The position numbers and the translations under genes were made by a program. This document shows, piece after piece, positions 36,465-46,914 of a stretch of 64,000 nt of DNA. The stretch is from assembly GCF_902150065.1 (NCBI RefSeq), contig NC_043983.1, forward strand, positions 21,618,821-21,682,820, in the 5' to 3' direction. This stretch comes from Myripristis murdjan. Its lineage: Eukaryota; Chordata; Actinopteri; Holocentriformes; Holocentridae. The stretch's first letter is position 1. Each line of letters starts with the position of its first letter. A model generated the notes under the pieces. The model was given only the letters and a program-made list of their open reading frames with translations, searched no databases and was not told where the DNA came from.

Positions 36465-37029
36465 CATTTTAGACATGAGACAAATATGACAGCATTATAA
36501 ACTACATTTACTAACCCATGGTGATATTCTAATACGTATATGAAATTACCATGAAGAACTTTAAATATAACTTATCATACATTTTTTTAACGATATAAAC
36601 CTGAGAGCAAAACTTACACGTTTATTAAACTACGTGTCAAAATACCACATAAATTCCTGTAGTGAGGCTACACTATGGGTGACCAAAAAAATCCATTGAG
36701 CATAATAAGGTCACTGTAATTTCACTGAGGACCGCAGACATACTGTAAATCACGATGGGGGAATTACAGAAGTGCTCCTACTGTGTATACTGCGCCATCT
36801 AGTGGACTTAGACGAAACAGCAGGACTACAAGGAAATTAGGAATACAATGACAGAGGAGCACTACATGGTCAAAGTCCAGTTTAGACAAAGTATGCGTGT
36901 GTGTAAATATGCGTATTCAACACCCGTCGCGTTACAAAATGATTACCAGAACGGCTGGCTCCCTCTTATGACTTCCTTGATCTCAGCTGTGAACATGCAA
37001 AGGCGTCTTCTTAGGAATAACAACGCCAT
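33639..37029 (-). CDS. bphl: Biphenyl hydrolase-like protein (valacyclovirase), seven exons, complete
   Basis: Exons on the minus strand: 37029-36947 (ATG), 36325-36222, 36015-35849, 35095-34942, 34789-34658, 34241-34118, 33729-33639 (TGA). They total 855 nt for 284 residues (human 291), with agreeing phases. The start MALLFLRRRLCMF is hydrophobic and Arg-rich, fitting a mitochondrial presequence. The alpha/beta-hydrolase fold follows: VNGVDLYYEQTG, TDFGPQLKSLNKE, VVGWDPRGYGRSRPP, the nucleophile elbow GWSDGG (Ser131), VHGEKDPVVP (Asp236) and LMPEGKHNLHLRF (His264) as the catalytic triad. Human BPHL hydrolyses alpha-amino-acid esters such as valacyclovir and homocysteine thiolactone. The best donors by phase and homology for exons 3 and 5 are weak (GTCTTG, GTGCTG). 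It diverges from dusp22 with 1.4 kb between start codons. Confidence 0.96.
33940..34107. repeat. Teleost repeat with GGGTTAGG motifs plus (GT)n
   Basis: GGTTTGGGTTAGGGGTTCGGG and GGTTGGGGTTAGGGTAAGCC are followed by TCCAGAAAATGAATCTAAGT and ATGTAATGTCCCC, then a GT run at 34067-34106. I recognise the combination as a dispersed fish repeat, not telomeric DNA. It abuts bphl exon 6 on its donor side (exon ends 34118). Confidence 0.5.
35320..35530. repeat. Probable interspersed repeat in bphl intron 3
   Basis: The sequence contains CTTGTTTCTAATGCTACTCA, TTTTCTTGAATCAAGTCTCA and TTGATACAAGTGG, a pattern I recall from dispersed fish repeats. Its ends and class are unknown. Confidence 0.35.
36429..36462. 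repeat. Poly-A tract
   Basis: More than 30 A in bphl intron 1, with no recognisable retroposon body. Confidence 0.85.
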
Positions 37030-37460
37030 TTAGGCTACCGGAGAGACGCGAGTCCGCACCGTATACGCGTTTCTCCTGCGGTTTGAACGCGGGATTGAAA
37101 ATCATTTACTTATGGATCCAAACGCAGCCCTACATGACAACTTTCGTGAATGCAGCCAGCACCGAGATTGAGCTCGCACTTTCCACGACACACGTAGCGA
37201 GACTACGCTACAATTTCGGGCGAAAGTACTAAAACCAACCTACAGATAGCATTCACCTACAAGCAACGCCTCCGTTTAAGTACAACTGTGTGTAATACTT
37301 CCGCACGTAGTCGTCATAAAGTAGTGCTGTAAAGAGTTTGAAATCCTATGGTGTCGTTATGATAATGTTAAGACTGTAGAGACTTTGTTTACTTGCATCA
37401 AAGTTGGAAATTATTCCTCTTCCTCCTGTCATTAGAGTTTAATTCAGCCAGCACCCCCCA

Positions 37461-37493
<33 letters not shown>

Positions 37494-38457
37494 CACACAC
37501 ACACACGCACACACGTAGAGCTATGTGTATCATCCATTCAAGCAGGCCCTATTCTTGTGCGTGATATTTATGTTTATCAATGGGTTTGACCGGTAACCAC
37601 TATGAGTGTGAGACCCAGTTCTCTGAGGCAGGCTGTTTTTTGTAAACGCCTCCACTCCCCTCTGCCTGTCAGTGCGTATGTGCTGTGCCACACATTAAAC
37701 CACACACAGGAACACAAGACAAGACAAGACACATGAGCTAAAAATAGGCGCCTAGCTCGCCTCAGTGAGATGTGATGGAGGTACTGCAAAATTTACTGGA
37801 ATAAGATGTTTGACGTACGTTCCACTGGATGTCCATCGACCTTATAAACAACAACAGACACAAAACATGTAATTTAGGATACTAGGGGGAATTATTAGTT
37901 GTATTCGAATTTTTTTGTCTTGATTCTGAAGCAGTAGGCCTTATATGGTATAACATCGGTCCAGCCACTGATCGAAGGGCTGCACTGACCTCTTGTTGGA
38001 CCCGTGCTTCTGTGATCTAAGCTGCCAGGGTGGGATGGCCCACAACCATCTTTGTCCGGTTGGTATGTGCTCACCCGTGGTCCCATGACCTATGCCTGGT
38101 CTAAATATATATCCAAGAGGATGTTCATCTGCTAAGGTCACATTACGTCATCACAACCAAGATATTCTCAATCAGCCTGCACCCAGGCCACGAGCTGCAG
38201 ACTTGTCGAGAGCTTTATTATACCTTAGGGCACACAGAAAATATTTAGGGGAGGCTTGAAAACTACAGCCTGGGACAAAACAACTGGCAGATTATCCCTG
38301 TTGAGTGGGCAAATGCTACTGGAGCACTAGATAATTGTTGATTGATAATTGTGATGTAGACAGCTTGGCCACTTGGTGTGAAACAGCCAAATAGAGGTCT
38401 TAAATTGTTGAACTTTTACAACATTTGATTTTGCTTTTCTTGAGAAATTTGGTGGAC
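37030..38457. promoter_or_regulatory. Divergent bphl / dusp22 intergenic region
   Basis: The genes face away from each other, so both promoters should lie here. The first 300 bp beside bphl are rich in CpG (CGAGTCCGCACCG, ACGCGTTTC and others), fitting a CpG-type bphl promoter. A (CA)n tract lies at 37462-37512. Nothing clearly marks the dusp22 start; its leader may contain further exons I cannot see. Confidence 0.45.
37462..37512. repeat. (CA)n microsatellite
   Basis: A CA run with CGCA interruptions between bphl and dusp22. Confidence 0.85.
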
Positions 38458-41400
38458 ATGGGTAATGGAATAAACAAGGTAGGCTACAGTATAATTTTAG
38501 ATGGAAGTGGATCTCTACATAAACATAACATTTGCAGCCTTAAAAATTAAATGAAAACACTCAAACCTCAGTTACCTATTTTACTTCTACTCTCTTATTT
38601 CACTTTGACAAGTTTGGCGATTTTTGTTAACCTCAGTTTTCTCACCTTACTGTAGGTCCTGCCAGATCTGTATCTCGGAAACTTCAAAGGTAAGCTGTCT
38701 TGCTTGATGTAATTTGTGTGCAGAATTGATTTATCACAAGAGTAATGTAGTTGAGTGTTTTTCAGTTCCTCATATGGAGGGGCATGTGGTGAGATGCTAC
38801 GCTGAGTTCAGTTTCTATAGGGTGGAGAGGACACAATATGAGGGGGAATAATTTAAATGGTATATTTGGTTGCCAGCTCTGTGTGTTTGTGAGTGGGGGT
38901 GTATATCTTTGTCATCAGTTGACGAGCTTAAATTCATTTCATGGGGTTTCTCTTGGTACATGTCCTGTGACAGTGTGGGAGGGGATGCCCCTTAGCGTGG
39001 GGGTGTCCCCTGTGTTCACTCTATTCCACATATTTCCAAAGAACAGAAAAACAGTGATTAGCTGATTTGATAATTTGATGATTTGTTTTGTTCTGTGTGC
39101 TCATCAAGTGGAGACTAAAGAGGTCAACATCTTGAAGAAATGGATACATTATTTTAGAAGTAAGACAAGCAGGAAATTGCTGTCCTCAAGACTTCATTGT
39201 TCTTATTCATTACCTCTTCATTTATCCATTTTGCTGTGCATATTTAACTGTACAACATCCTTTTTACTGTGTTACTTTGTGTTTTCTATGTAGAATGGCT
39301 AGTGTAAACATGTATGAGGAACAGCTTTGTGGTGTCTGGTGACCGTTTATTGGTTTGTACCAGAGATAGAGCTCAGCTGAAAGCCAGTTCTCTGTCACCA
39401 GCTTGAACACTATATCATCACCTCAAGCCCCCTAAGAATATTCATTTCACACCCAACACACTGAGGGACATGCACTTTATTAAGTGACCTATGAGTGAAT
39501 GACTTACAGAGTCAGGGTTACATAAGCAGATTACATTTCCTTTGCAAGTATTTTATAGTATAGAAAAGTGTTTGGATATTTATATTTTCCTGTTATGTTG
39601 TAGGCTATGATTAATAGTCTACAACAGTTTATATGAAAACCTATCATATCTGAAATGGGATTCTTTGTTCATTTATCTTTTTGCTTTTTTAATTGTCTGA
39701 CAGGGTGCTTTGGAATAAGCCTCATTTCCATCTAGTACTGACAAAGGTTTTCTATGGGTCGCATCAGCATCCTGCAAATGTGCAAAGTGTGAGAAAAAAT
39801 GCCCTAGGCACATCTGTCCGAGGTAGAAAACATTTGGCTTCCTTTTAAGGAGCAAAATTTGATTAGAACATTTACTGTTTCTTGCTTTGGGCCAAGCTGT
39901 TGGACTGTTTTAGAAACACTGGTTTTCCGGTTTTTCTTTCAGTTCAAAACAAGAGCAAACTTAACAAGCCATAAGGTTATATTTGCTTGGGAGAGATTTG
40001 GGGAGGGTGGTTGTTGTTGGGTAGAAAACTCTTTATTTAGGTGGGACCTACATCGAGTGATTTATGATTGGAAGGAGGGGACATTTGCGATTTTTCAATT
40101 CTTATTGATCCACAGATGCACGAGACAGGGAGCTGCTGGCACAGTACAACATCACCCACATTCTGTCCATCCATGACACGGCTGCACCCATCCTGGAGGT
40201 GAGAGGTTAAGTCTGTGTGTCTGTCTGCCCGACCACAACATCAGGTCGGACACACACTGCCCACCCTAAACATCCAGGCTCAGCATCTGCAGTATGGCCC
40301 ACCACTCTCCTGACTGTTTAGCATTTATTATGAATAGACCAGGATGGCTGGGATTCAGAGGCTGCTCTGGAGGCCATTATCTGTCTAAAAATCGACATTA
40401 TGACCTTGACCTTCATCAAGGGTATAATCCTCAAACCACCTGTCATCCCAGTACATCTTCAAGGAGATCTATTTAGATATGACAGGTCATTGTAGAAATG
40501 TTTTGATAGGATGGATATGATTAGAGTATGATATAATGTAATGCAATTTACATAATAGGCTGTGTTTGTCATAGGCACTGTTGCCAGGTTGATGAGATAC
40601 ATCACTGGAATTAGTGTGAAAGTTTGGCATGGAAAGTCCTTTTGACTTCAAGTATCAGTCACAAGGCTGGGTATTCACCATGTTTCACCTGTTCACTAAG
40701 ATTATCTAACCATGCTGCAAAATTGTGTAGCAATCTATTAAAAATGTGTAACTTGTTTTCAGTTAACGTATGTGTCTGTGACGATGTAGCCAAATGGATG
40801 ATTTCGAGAGTAGATCTGTTAAGCTCTACTGTCAGCAAGATGAAGTCCACAAAGATTTGAAAGTGCAACTTCATTGAAAGGTTACTGGATTTTCATTCTT
40901 GATTTTCGCTAATTTTAGATGTTGTGATTTGTGTACAAAAGAGCCGGGAAGGTGTGTTTGTTGCGTGGACGTGTGAATGTGGGTTCTGTGAGTGAGTTTG
41001 AGAAGAAGAGAAAGAGCATGCTGATAAATCTTCTGAGAGGTGCGAGGGTGGGGTTGGAAAGTATAGGAAACTGTTTTCTTTGAAATATAAATCTATTGAT
41101 AGATTTCCTAAAAACAGATACACATAGTTTTTTGGAAAAACAACTAAAATGAAGTGAATTGCATACCTTTATTATCACAAAAAAAATGCACTCATGTATT
41201 ATAATACTGGCAAATTATTATTTACTTTTTAAGAATAAATTCATGTGATTTTTGGATGTTTTAATTGTAATGTCAATTGAAAAATAACAAAAATGTTGCA
41301 CCACCATATTTTTAACATTTTTTTTGTTTGTTTTTTCTGGAAATCTGGAATTCTGCTGAGTTCATCAATGTCCGCTTTCACAACTTTCATCTTTTGTTGC

Positions 41401-43220
41401 TGAAAGCAAGCCTGAAAAACATGCAGAGATTTCTGTACACTTTCTCCATCCATGGCAGAATGTCAGTGTGTTTTCACAACCATTACACTAGAGAAACAGC
41501 AACTTCTATTACAGTATCACTACCCAGACTGGTCAACCACCAAGATTTTAAAAGCTGTTGCCCTCAAATTATGTACAGACACTCAAGACACTCTATTGCC
41601 ACTCACTGTGTCTTATGATTTCCATCTATGCGTCTTGATCTTGATAGCAGAACTATATGTCTCTGTTTTTTCCCGTTTACCATGTATGTTTGGTAGATAT
41701 GGTAACAGGCCTTTTACAGTGAGGTGGCATAATGATGACTCAGGTCTATTACCAGTATAGACTAATGACCAGATGGATGATTTATTTGCATAACTAACAG
41801 TCAACCTTCTGACTGATTGATTTCTTGGAAGACAGCTTGGTGGTTCCTGAGAGAGGAAGGTATGGTTTGCAACCACCACGTCTTATGGTCGGATGTGACC
41901 TTTAAATATTATACTGGCTATCACGGATCATTTAAATATGAATCGACACGGTCAGTTTTATGCGTTTAGCCACAGCTTCACTGCACGTACACCCAATTTT
42001 CACACAAGGTTTTTATAGTTTGTGTATTACTGGTTTGGATTTTATACATAGTGCAACACACTCATTGTCAGAAAGAGTAAATGTGATTGCACACAGATAT
42101 ATGAGGACTTATCAGTGTTATTCATTTTCATAATGCAACCCTCTCAAAAATGTAAAACATGTCCTTCTGTCAAAAATGTTCATTGCACTGATGCAGGAGT
42201 GTTAGATGCATGGCCCAAATTTGCATGTATACTGGTGTGTGTGTGTGTGTGTGCATATGTGCGAATGCATGCATATGTACATGTTGTCTATGTGTATGAG
42301 TGTAAGCTGACCTTTTTGGAAGCTCAGGCTGTCCCAGAGGGCTCAGGGGCTTTCGCAGTCATACCGGGACAAGGTGGTTTCTGTCCACTGGGGCTATGTG
42401 TGTACCATCAGCTGCCAGGTGCACATTGCAAAAAGCACACACACAGATTCACACACAGGCATACATTCAAAAATCGTTATGTCATGACCCTCCACTCCTG
42501 AGCAACGGGGTCAGATAGGACAAGGCGTGTGGGGGTGTCCCTGACACAGAGCAGAAACAGGAAGTAGGTAGCCCCTAGCATTCAAATCCATGACATGCCA
42601 CGATAGAGAATTCTGCCCAAACTGATTTGCAATACATATTTGGTCTGAACTTTGGTAACAGTGTCTTACAATAACCTCTGCACCATGAAAAAAACCTGAG
42701 TAAGATTTTCTGCATGGGAGATGATGTATTTTGTTGCATGAGTCTAAACCACCCCTCTTCTACCCCCACAGGGCATGACATACCTCTGTATATCTGCCGC
42801 TGACCACTCTAAGCAAAATCTGTGAGTATTGGCACTGAATGCCAAAAGTAATGTTCAAAGGCTCTTCAATATTTTTCTGTCTCTACCATCCAGAGATCTT
42901 AAGTGTTAGTTCATTTGAAATTACTCATAAGTTTTAATTTGATCATTTCAACAGGGTGCAATATTTTAGAGACAGCATTGCATTTATCCATGAGTCTCGA
43001 ATGAAAGGAGAAGGCGTCCTTGTCCACTGGTGAGTCAAAAGACATCTTAAAGCTCCTGTTGGCTGCATTGTTCCTCCTCATGCATCCCAGATGGTCAACA
43101 CTATAGTGTATTTATTTACTGCATAAAAAAGCCACATGCAACGACAATTCTCACGGACAGGCAATTGAGTTTTGAAGTTTTTTATTGTATCTGTTTTATG
43201 TCCTGTTTTTTTTTTTTTTG

Positions 43221-43251
<31 letters not shown>

Positions 43252-43943
43252 TGTTTTTTGCATGTGATATTTAGAAGATTCTTTAACCCTGAGAGCAGTT
43301 TAAAAACCTGGTCAAGTGTCAATGCATAATTTAATTTTTTTACATCAACAAAATGTAGAAACCTCTGATACTATTTCAGTAGGCATTCAAATGGTGACCA
43401 GGGGTGTTTTGGAGTAAAACAAACCATCATTTGGTTAATCCACCTTATTTGCACAGTAGACTTTACCCACACTTTCTATCTAATAAAAGTCTTTTATTTA
43501 TCTCATAAATTCATAATATGTAGGACTGACTAGTGAGGTATCCATGTGAATTCAGTTTGACACAGCAACACAACAGAATATAGTTAAGACGGAAAGTTCC
43601 ATAAATACCTATACATCAGAAAAGTAAGTAATAAATAAATAAATAAATAAAATAAAACAAGATGAAATAGAATGAAATAGGTATAACAAAATAGATTTGT
43701 GTATATACATGTGTAGTACTGGTGTGTGTATATGCATTGTGTTTAAGCCTAACAAGGTGTGGCTCTAGCCACTTACAAGTTAACAAGTTTGTAAATCCTG
43801 CTTCTGAAGCAGGAGTTCATGCAGCCTGCCTGGGCCCGGTAGACCTGGTCCGGCATCATGTGAACCCCCCACCCCCCACCTCCCACCTCCCACCTTTGTC
43901 TTATTACACAGTGCAGCAGATCAGGACTGTTTCTATGCATGTA

Positions 43944-43987
<44 letters not shown>

Positions 43988-44890
43988 CAACAACAAAAAA
44001 CAAATGACGCTATTTAATCACACTTGTTTGTTTTAATACTCTTACATCAATCACAAATCATGCAAAAGCAGATTTTCCTCTAATAATCATAATTTTAGAG
44101 ATTAAAAAAGGGTTTTACTTAACACATAGTTTTGCTTATACAAAATATATATACAAATATACTATAACTATAATTGAAATCTAAAATTCCTATAGTGTGA
44201 CAGTGGTACAAAAGTGAGTAAAATCACACTGTAGCCTACTTTATGGTAGCCTACATTTCAAATGTCCCTTGGTTATCATAACAATCGTCAATTTAAAAAA
44301 AGGGTTTTACTTAACACATAGTTTTGCTTATACAAAATGAACAAAAGAGCCCCTAGCCAAAGAACCGCTGGTTGGCTACATGGCAGAAAAACAAACTGCT
44401 GTGTCAATTGTCTTGGCTATAAAGTAGTGTGTCTTCAGTGTGGCAGGAGTGTCCCGCAGTGTGACCCTTGTGGTGGCCTACATCATGACCGTGACAGGAC
44501 GGGGCTGGGTGGAGTCACTGGCGGCCGTCAGGGCCGCCAGGCCATGTGCTGGGCCGAACCTGGGCTTTCTGCGCCAACTGGAGGAGTTTGAAAACACAGA
44601 ATTGACTCAAGTGAGTGACATCATGCTTTCTCCCCATTCTCCTGTCTCTCTTTCCTTTCCCTTACATGAACACCCACTCTGTTACTTCAGTAATGTATCA
44701 GCTGCCTTTTTATGTGGCGCACTTTTGCTTGAATCCTCTCCCCCTCCAGTACAGGGAATGGTGGATGGAGCAGTACGGGAAGAACTCATTCAATGACGAT
44801 GAGGAGATCGTAGCCCTTTTAACCCGTAAATCCCTGGGCAATGCCATGGCAAGCAGCATCACTTCACCACTGGCCACAAGGGGCACTTGA
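38458..44890 (+). CDS. dusp22: Dual-specificity phosphatase 22 (JSP1/JKAP), seven exons, complete
   Basis: Exons: 38458-38478, 38656-38689, 40116-40198, 42772-42821, 42955-43029, 44439-44610, 44750-44890 (TGA), 576 nt for 191 residues (human 184). All phases agree. The start MGNGINK carries the family's N-myristoylation Gly2. VLPDLYLGNFKDARDRELL, ITHILSIHD, ISAADH with general acid Asp57, and HCVAGVSRSVT give the active-site Cys88 and Arg94 at the same positions as in human DUSP22. Cys88 is split by the exon 5/6 junction. After FLRQLEEFE and YREWWMEQYG, the tail ends SPLATRGT, unlike the human FLRRL end. The family acts on the JNK pathway, LCK and other tyrosine-phosphorylated proteins. A close paralogue (DUSP15 or a second fish dusp22) is possible, but the irf4-exoc2 neighbourhood favours DUSP22. 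AATAAA at 45810-45815 is a likely poly-A signal. Confidence 0.95.
43209..43260. repeat. Poly-T then (TTTTG)n pentanucleotide repeat
   Basis: A T run leads into about seven TTTTG units in dusp22 intron 5. Confidence 0.85.
43948..43986. repeat. (CA)n microsatellite
   Basis: About 38 bases of CA repeat in dusp22 intron 5, preceded at 43866-43893 by a C-rich run of CCCACC units. Confidence 0.9.
44104..44338. repeat. Duplicated insertion in dusp22 intron 5 flanked by 43-bp direct repeats
   Basis: The 43-bp sequence AAAAAAGGGTTTTACTTAAC...TACAAAAT occurs perfectly at 44104-44146 and 44296-44338. Between the copies, 44154-44290 is a 137-bp copy of 46174-46310 with two substitutions and no gaps. 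The layout looks like an insertion with a long target duplication. It ends 100 bp before the exon 6 acceptor. Confidence 0.9.
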
Positions 44891-45830
44891 GCTACTCAGA
44901 AAGCCTCCCTGCCAGCCTCCGAAGTGGCTATCTCTCACAGATGTCGTCCATTAATGTTGCCCATAAACAAAAGCAGCCGATCACTGAGTTACAAAGCATG
45001 ACTGCGGGAGGGGCCGTGTTGTTCACCGTTCAACTCAGTGAGACCAGCAATGGTTTTAAAAGTTTGTTTGAGGGATCCTGCCTCCATCTTTGGTCCCGGG
45101 GACAAACGGCACACCAGGCAAACTTGTCACATGGAGCACTGAGTTATGTATCGTTATGATATATTGAATCTCATGTTTGCAAATGGCTAGGCAGCCATGC
45201 AAAGGGGATTTCTATGTCATCATCTTCAGTCCCCTTTGACAAGACATGTCCTTGCCCCTAACTGTCAAAACAACATGCAAGGGCAGTCAAGCAGAACACC
45301 AAGTACGTAAAAACTACTGTGTGAGTACATATTTATTTAGTCACCTCCCTTAGTAGCAGCATATCTCCTCCTGTGAGATATGTTATGACTTCTACTTGCA
45401 GTATAACTATCACATTACTTTCTGGAAGGATAGTGTGAGGTTTTTAAAAGGTTTTACTGCTAGAATAACTTTTAAGTAACACTCAATACTTAGGACTACT
45501 AACACAACATTATTATGCCTGACTTGTAAGGTGAAGCTTTGCCTTTGCTTTAGTTAGAGATGGCTGTTTGATGTAGGACAGCCTCTCGATCACACCGTTA
45601 TAAAAAGCATTCACAGTAAAAGCCTACGTTAATAGGCCTACTCATGTCACCGTGTATGAAGTCAGTGGATTCTTACCCGAAGCAGGGAAGAAATTAAAAA
45701 AAAAAAAAAAAAAAAAGAAAAGACAAAAGCATGGAGAGGTGGATAAAATGTAGGCCTGCATTTCTGCTAAGAAATATATTTCTTTACATATGGTAGCTTG
45801 TATTTTGCTAATAAAACATACATTGACATT
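44891..45830 (+). other. dusp22 3' UTR (inferred extent)
   Basis: Non-coding sequence follows the TGA stop. A poly-A run lies at 45696-45716 and the signal AATAAA at 45810-45815, so the transcript probably ends near 45830. Confidence 0.55.
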
Positions 45831-46029
45831 ATTGGCTTTGTGTGTTTCTTCCGTTAATTCTTTAACAAAAAAATATATGGACTCTGTGTGTCTGTGGTGC
45901 TCAGTTTATGACCTTGTAATTCATAGTCCGTGGGTATCAATGTAAAATTTATATTTTTCTTTCTTTTATACTTTTATCGTTTATTATAGTATCTATGGTA
46001 CTAATATTTTTTTAATTAATGCTTTTCTA

Positions 46030-46060
<31 letters not shown>

Positions 46061-46173
46061 TGTTTTTAATCTCATAATATTTCTATGATAATGACTAACA
46101 GTGGCTGTGGTACACTCATAGAGTTTATAATACCGTAATCTGACATTGAATTGAAGCCTACATTATGTTATTT

Positions 46174-46310
46174 CAAATATACTATAACTATAATTGAAAT
46201 CTAAAATTCCTATAGTGTGACAGTGGTACAAAAGTGAGTAAAATCTCACTGTAGCCTACTTTATGGTAGCCTACATTTCAAATGTCCCTTGGTTATCATA
46301 ACAACCGTCA
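46174..46310. repeat. 137-bp segment duplicated in dusp22 intron 5
   Basis: It matches 44154-44290 at 135 of 137 positions, same orientation. It lies about 300-400 bp upstream of the end of the irf4 non-coding exon and lacks the flanking direct repeats of the other copy, so it is the likelier source. Confidence 0.9.
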
Positions 46311-46399
46311 TAGGCTACATTATTCCTATGGGGAATTCAACTTTTTTCTGTGATATGTATTTGTTTATCTTCCTCCAAAAAATTTCTACAGGACCACTC

Positions 46400-46721
46400 T
46401 CGCTCCTTTTCGTAAGAGTTACCATTTCAAAGAATTGTTTTCGTCTCCGTCCCATGATTTTCCACGTGTGCGGGTGTGTGGCTGTGTGACAGAGCCGCTG
46501 ACTGATGCCGTGCAGGGTTTCCCCCCCGCTGTCTTACTGGCTTCGCTCTGCTCAGATAAGCTTCGCAGGAGCAACAGCAGGTGCGTCTTCAGCATCCTTT
46601 ACACGCCGCTGTGTCTCCGCCCTCTCATAGCAGGCAACAGCATAGGATTTAAGCGGGCCCGCCGGAGTGATGAGGGTTTAGACTGATTGATTTCAAAACT
46701 TGACGGTTTCGAGTTTCCCAG
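46400..46721 (+). promoter_or_regulatory. irf4 promoter and non-coding exon 1
   Basis: A CpG-richer stretch ends in a good donor, TTTCCCAG/GTAAGA (exon end 46721). It pairs with the acceptor TCTCTTTGGACAG/AGAG at 46910/46911, four bases before the irf4 start codon. The layout equals other vertebrate IRF4 genes, whose first exon is untranslated. The transcription start is unknown, perhaps 46480-46600. Confidence 0.6.
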
Positions 46722-46914
46722 GTAAGAACATTTCTTCTGTCCCCAGACACACACAGCGAACTCTGCGTGGGAGATAGGGGGTGTAAAGTGAAAAAAAAAA
46801 TTATATCCAGAACCATAGAGACTGCCGTGGTTAGTTTAATTGCCAAAACACATAGACAGTACACCACTTGGCATTGCATTAGGACTCATTGCCTGCGTCT
46901 CTTTGGACAGAGAG

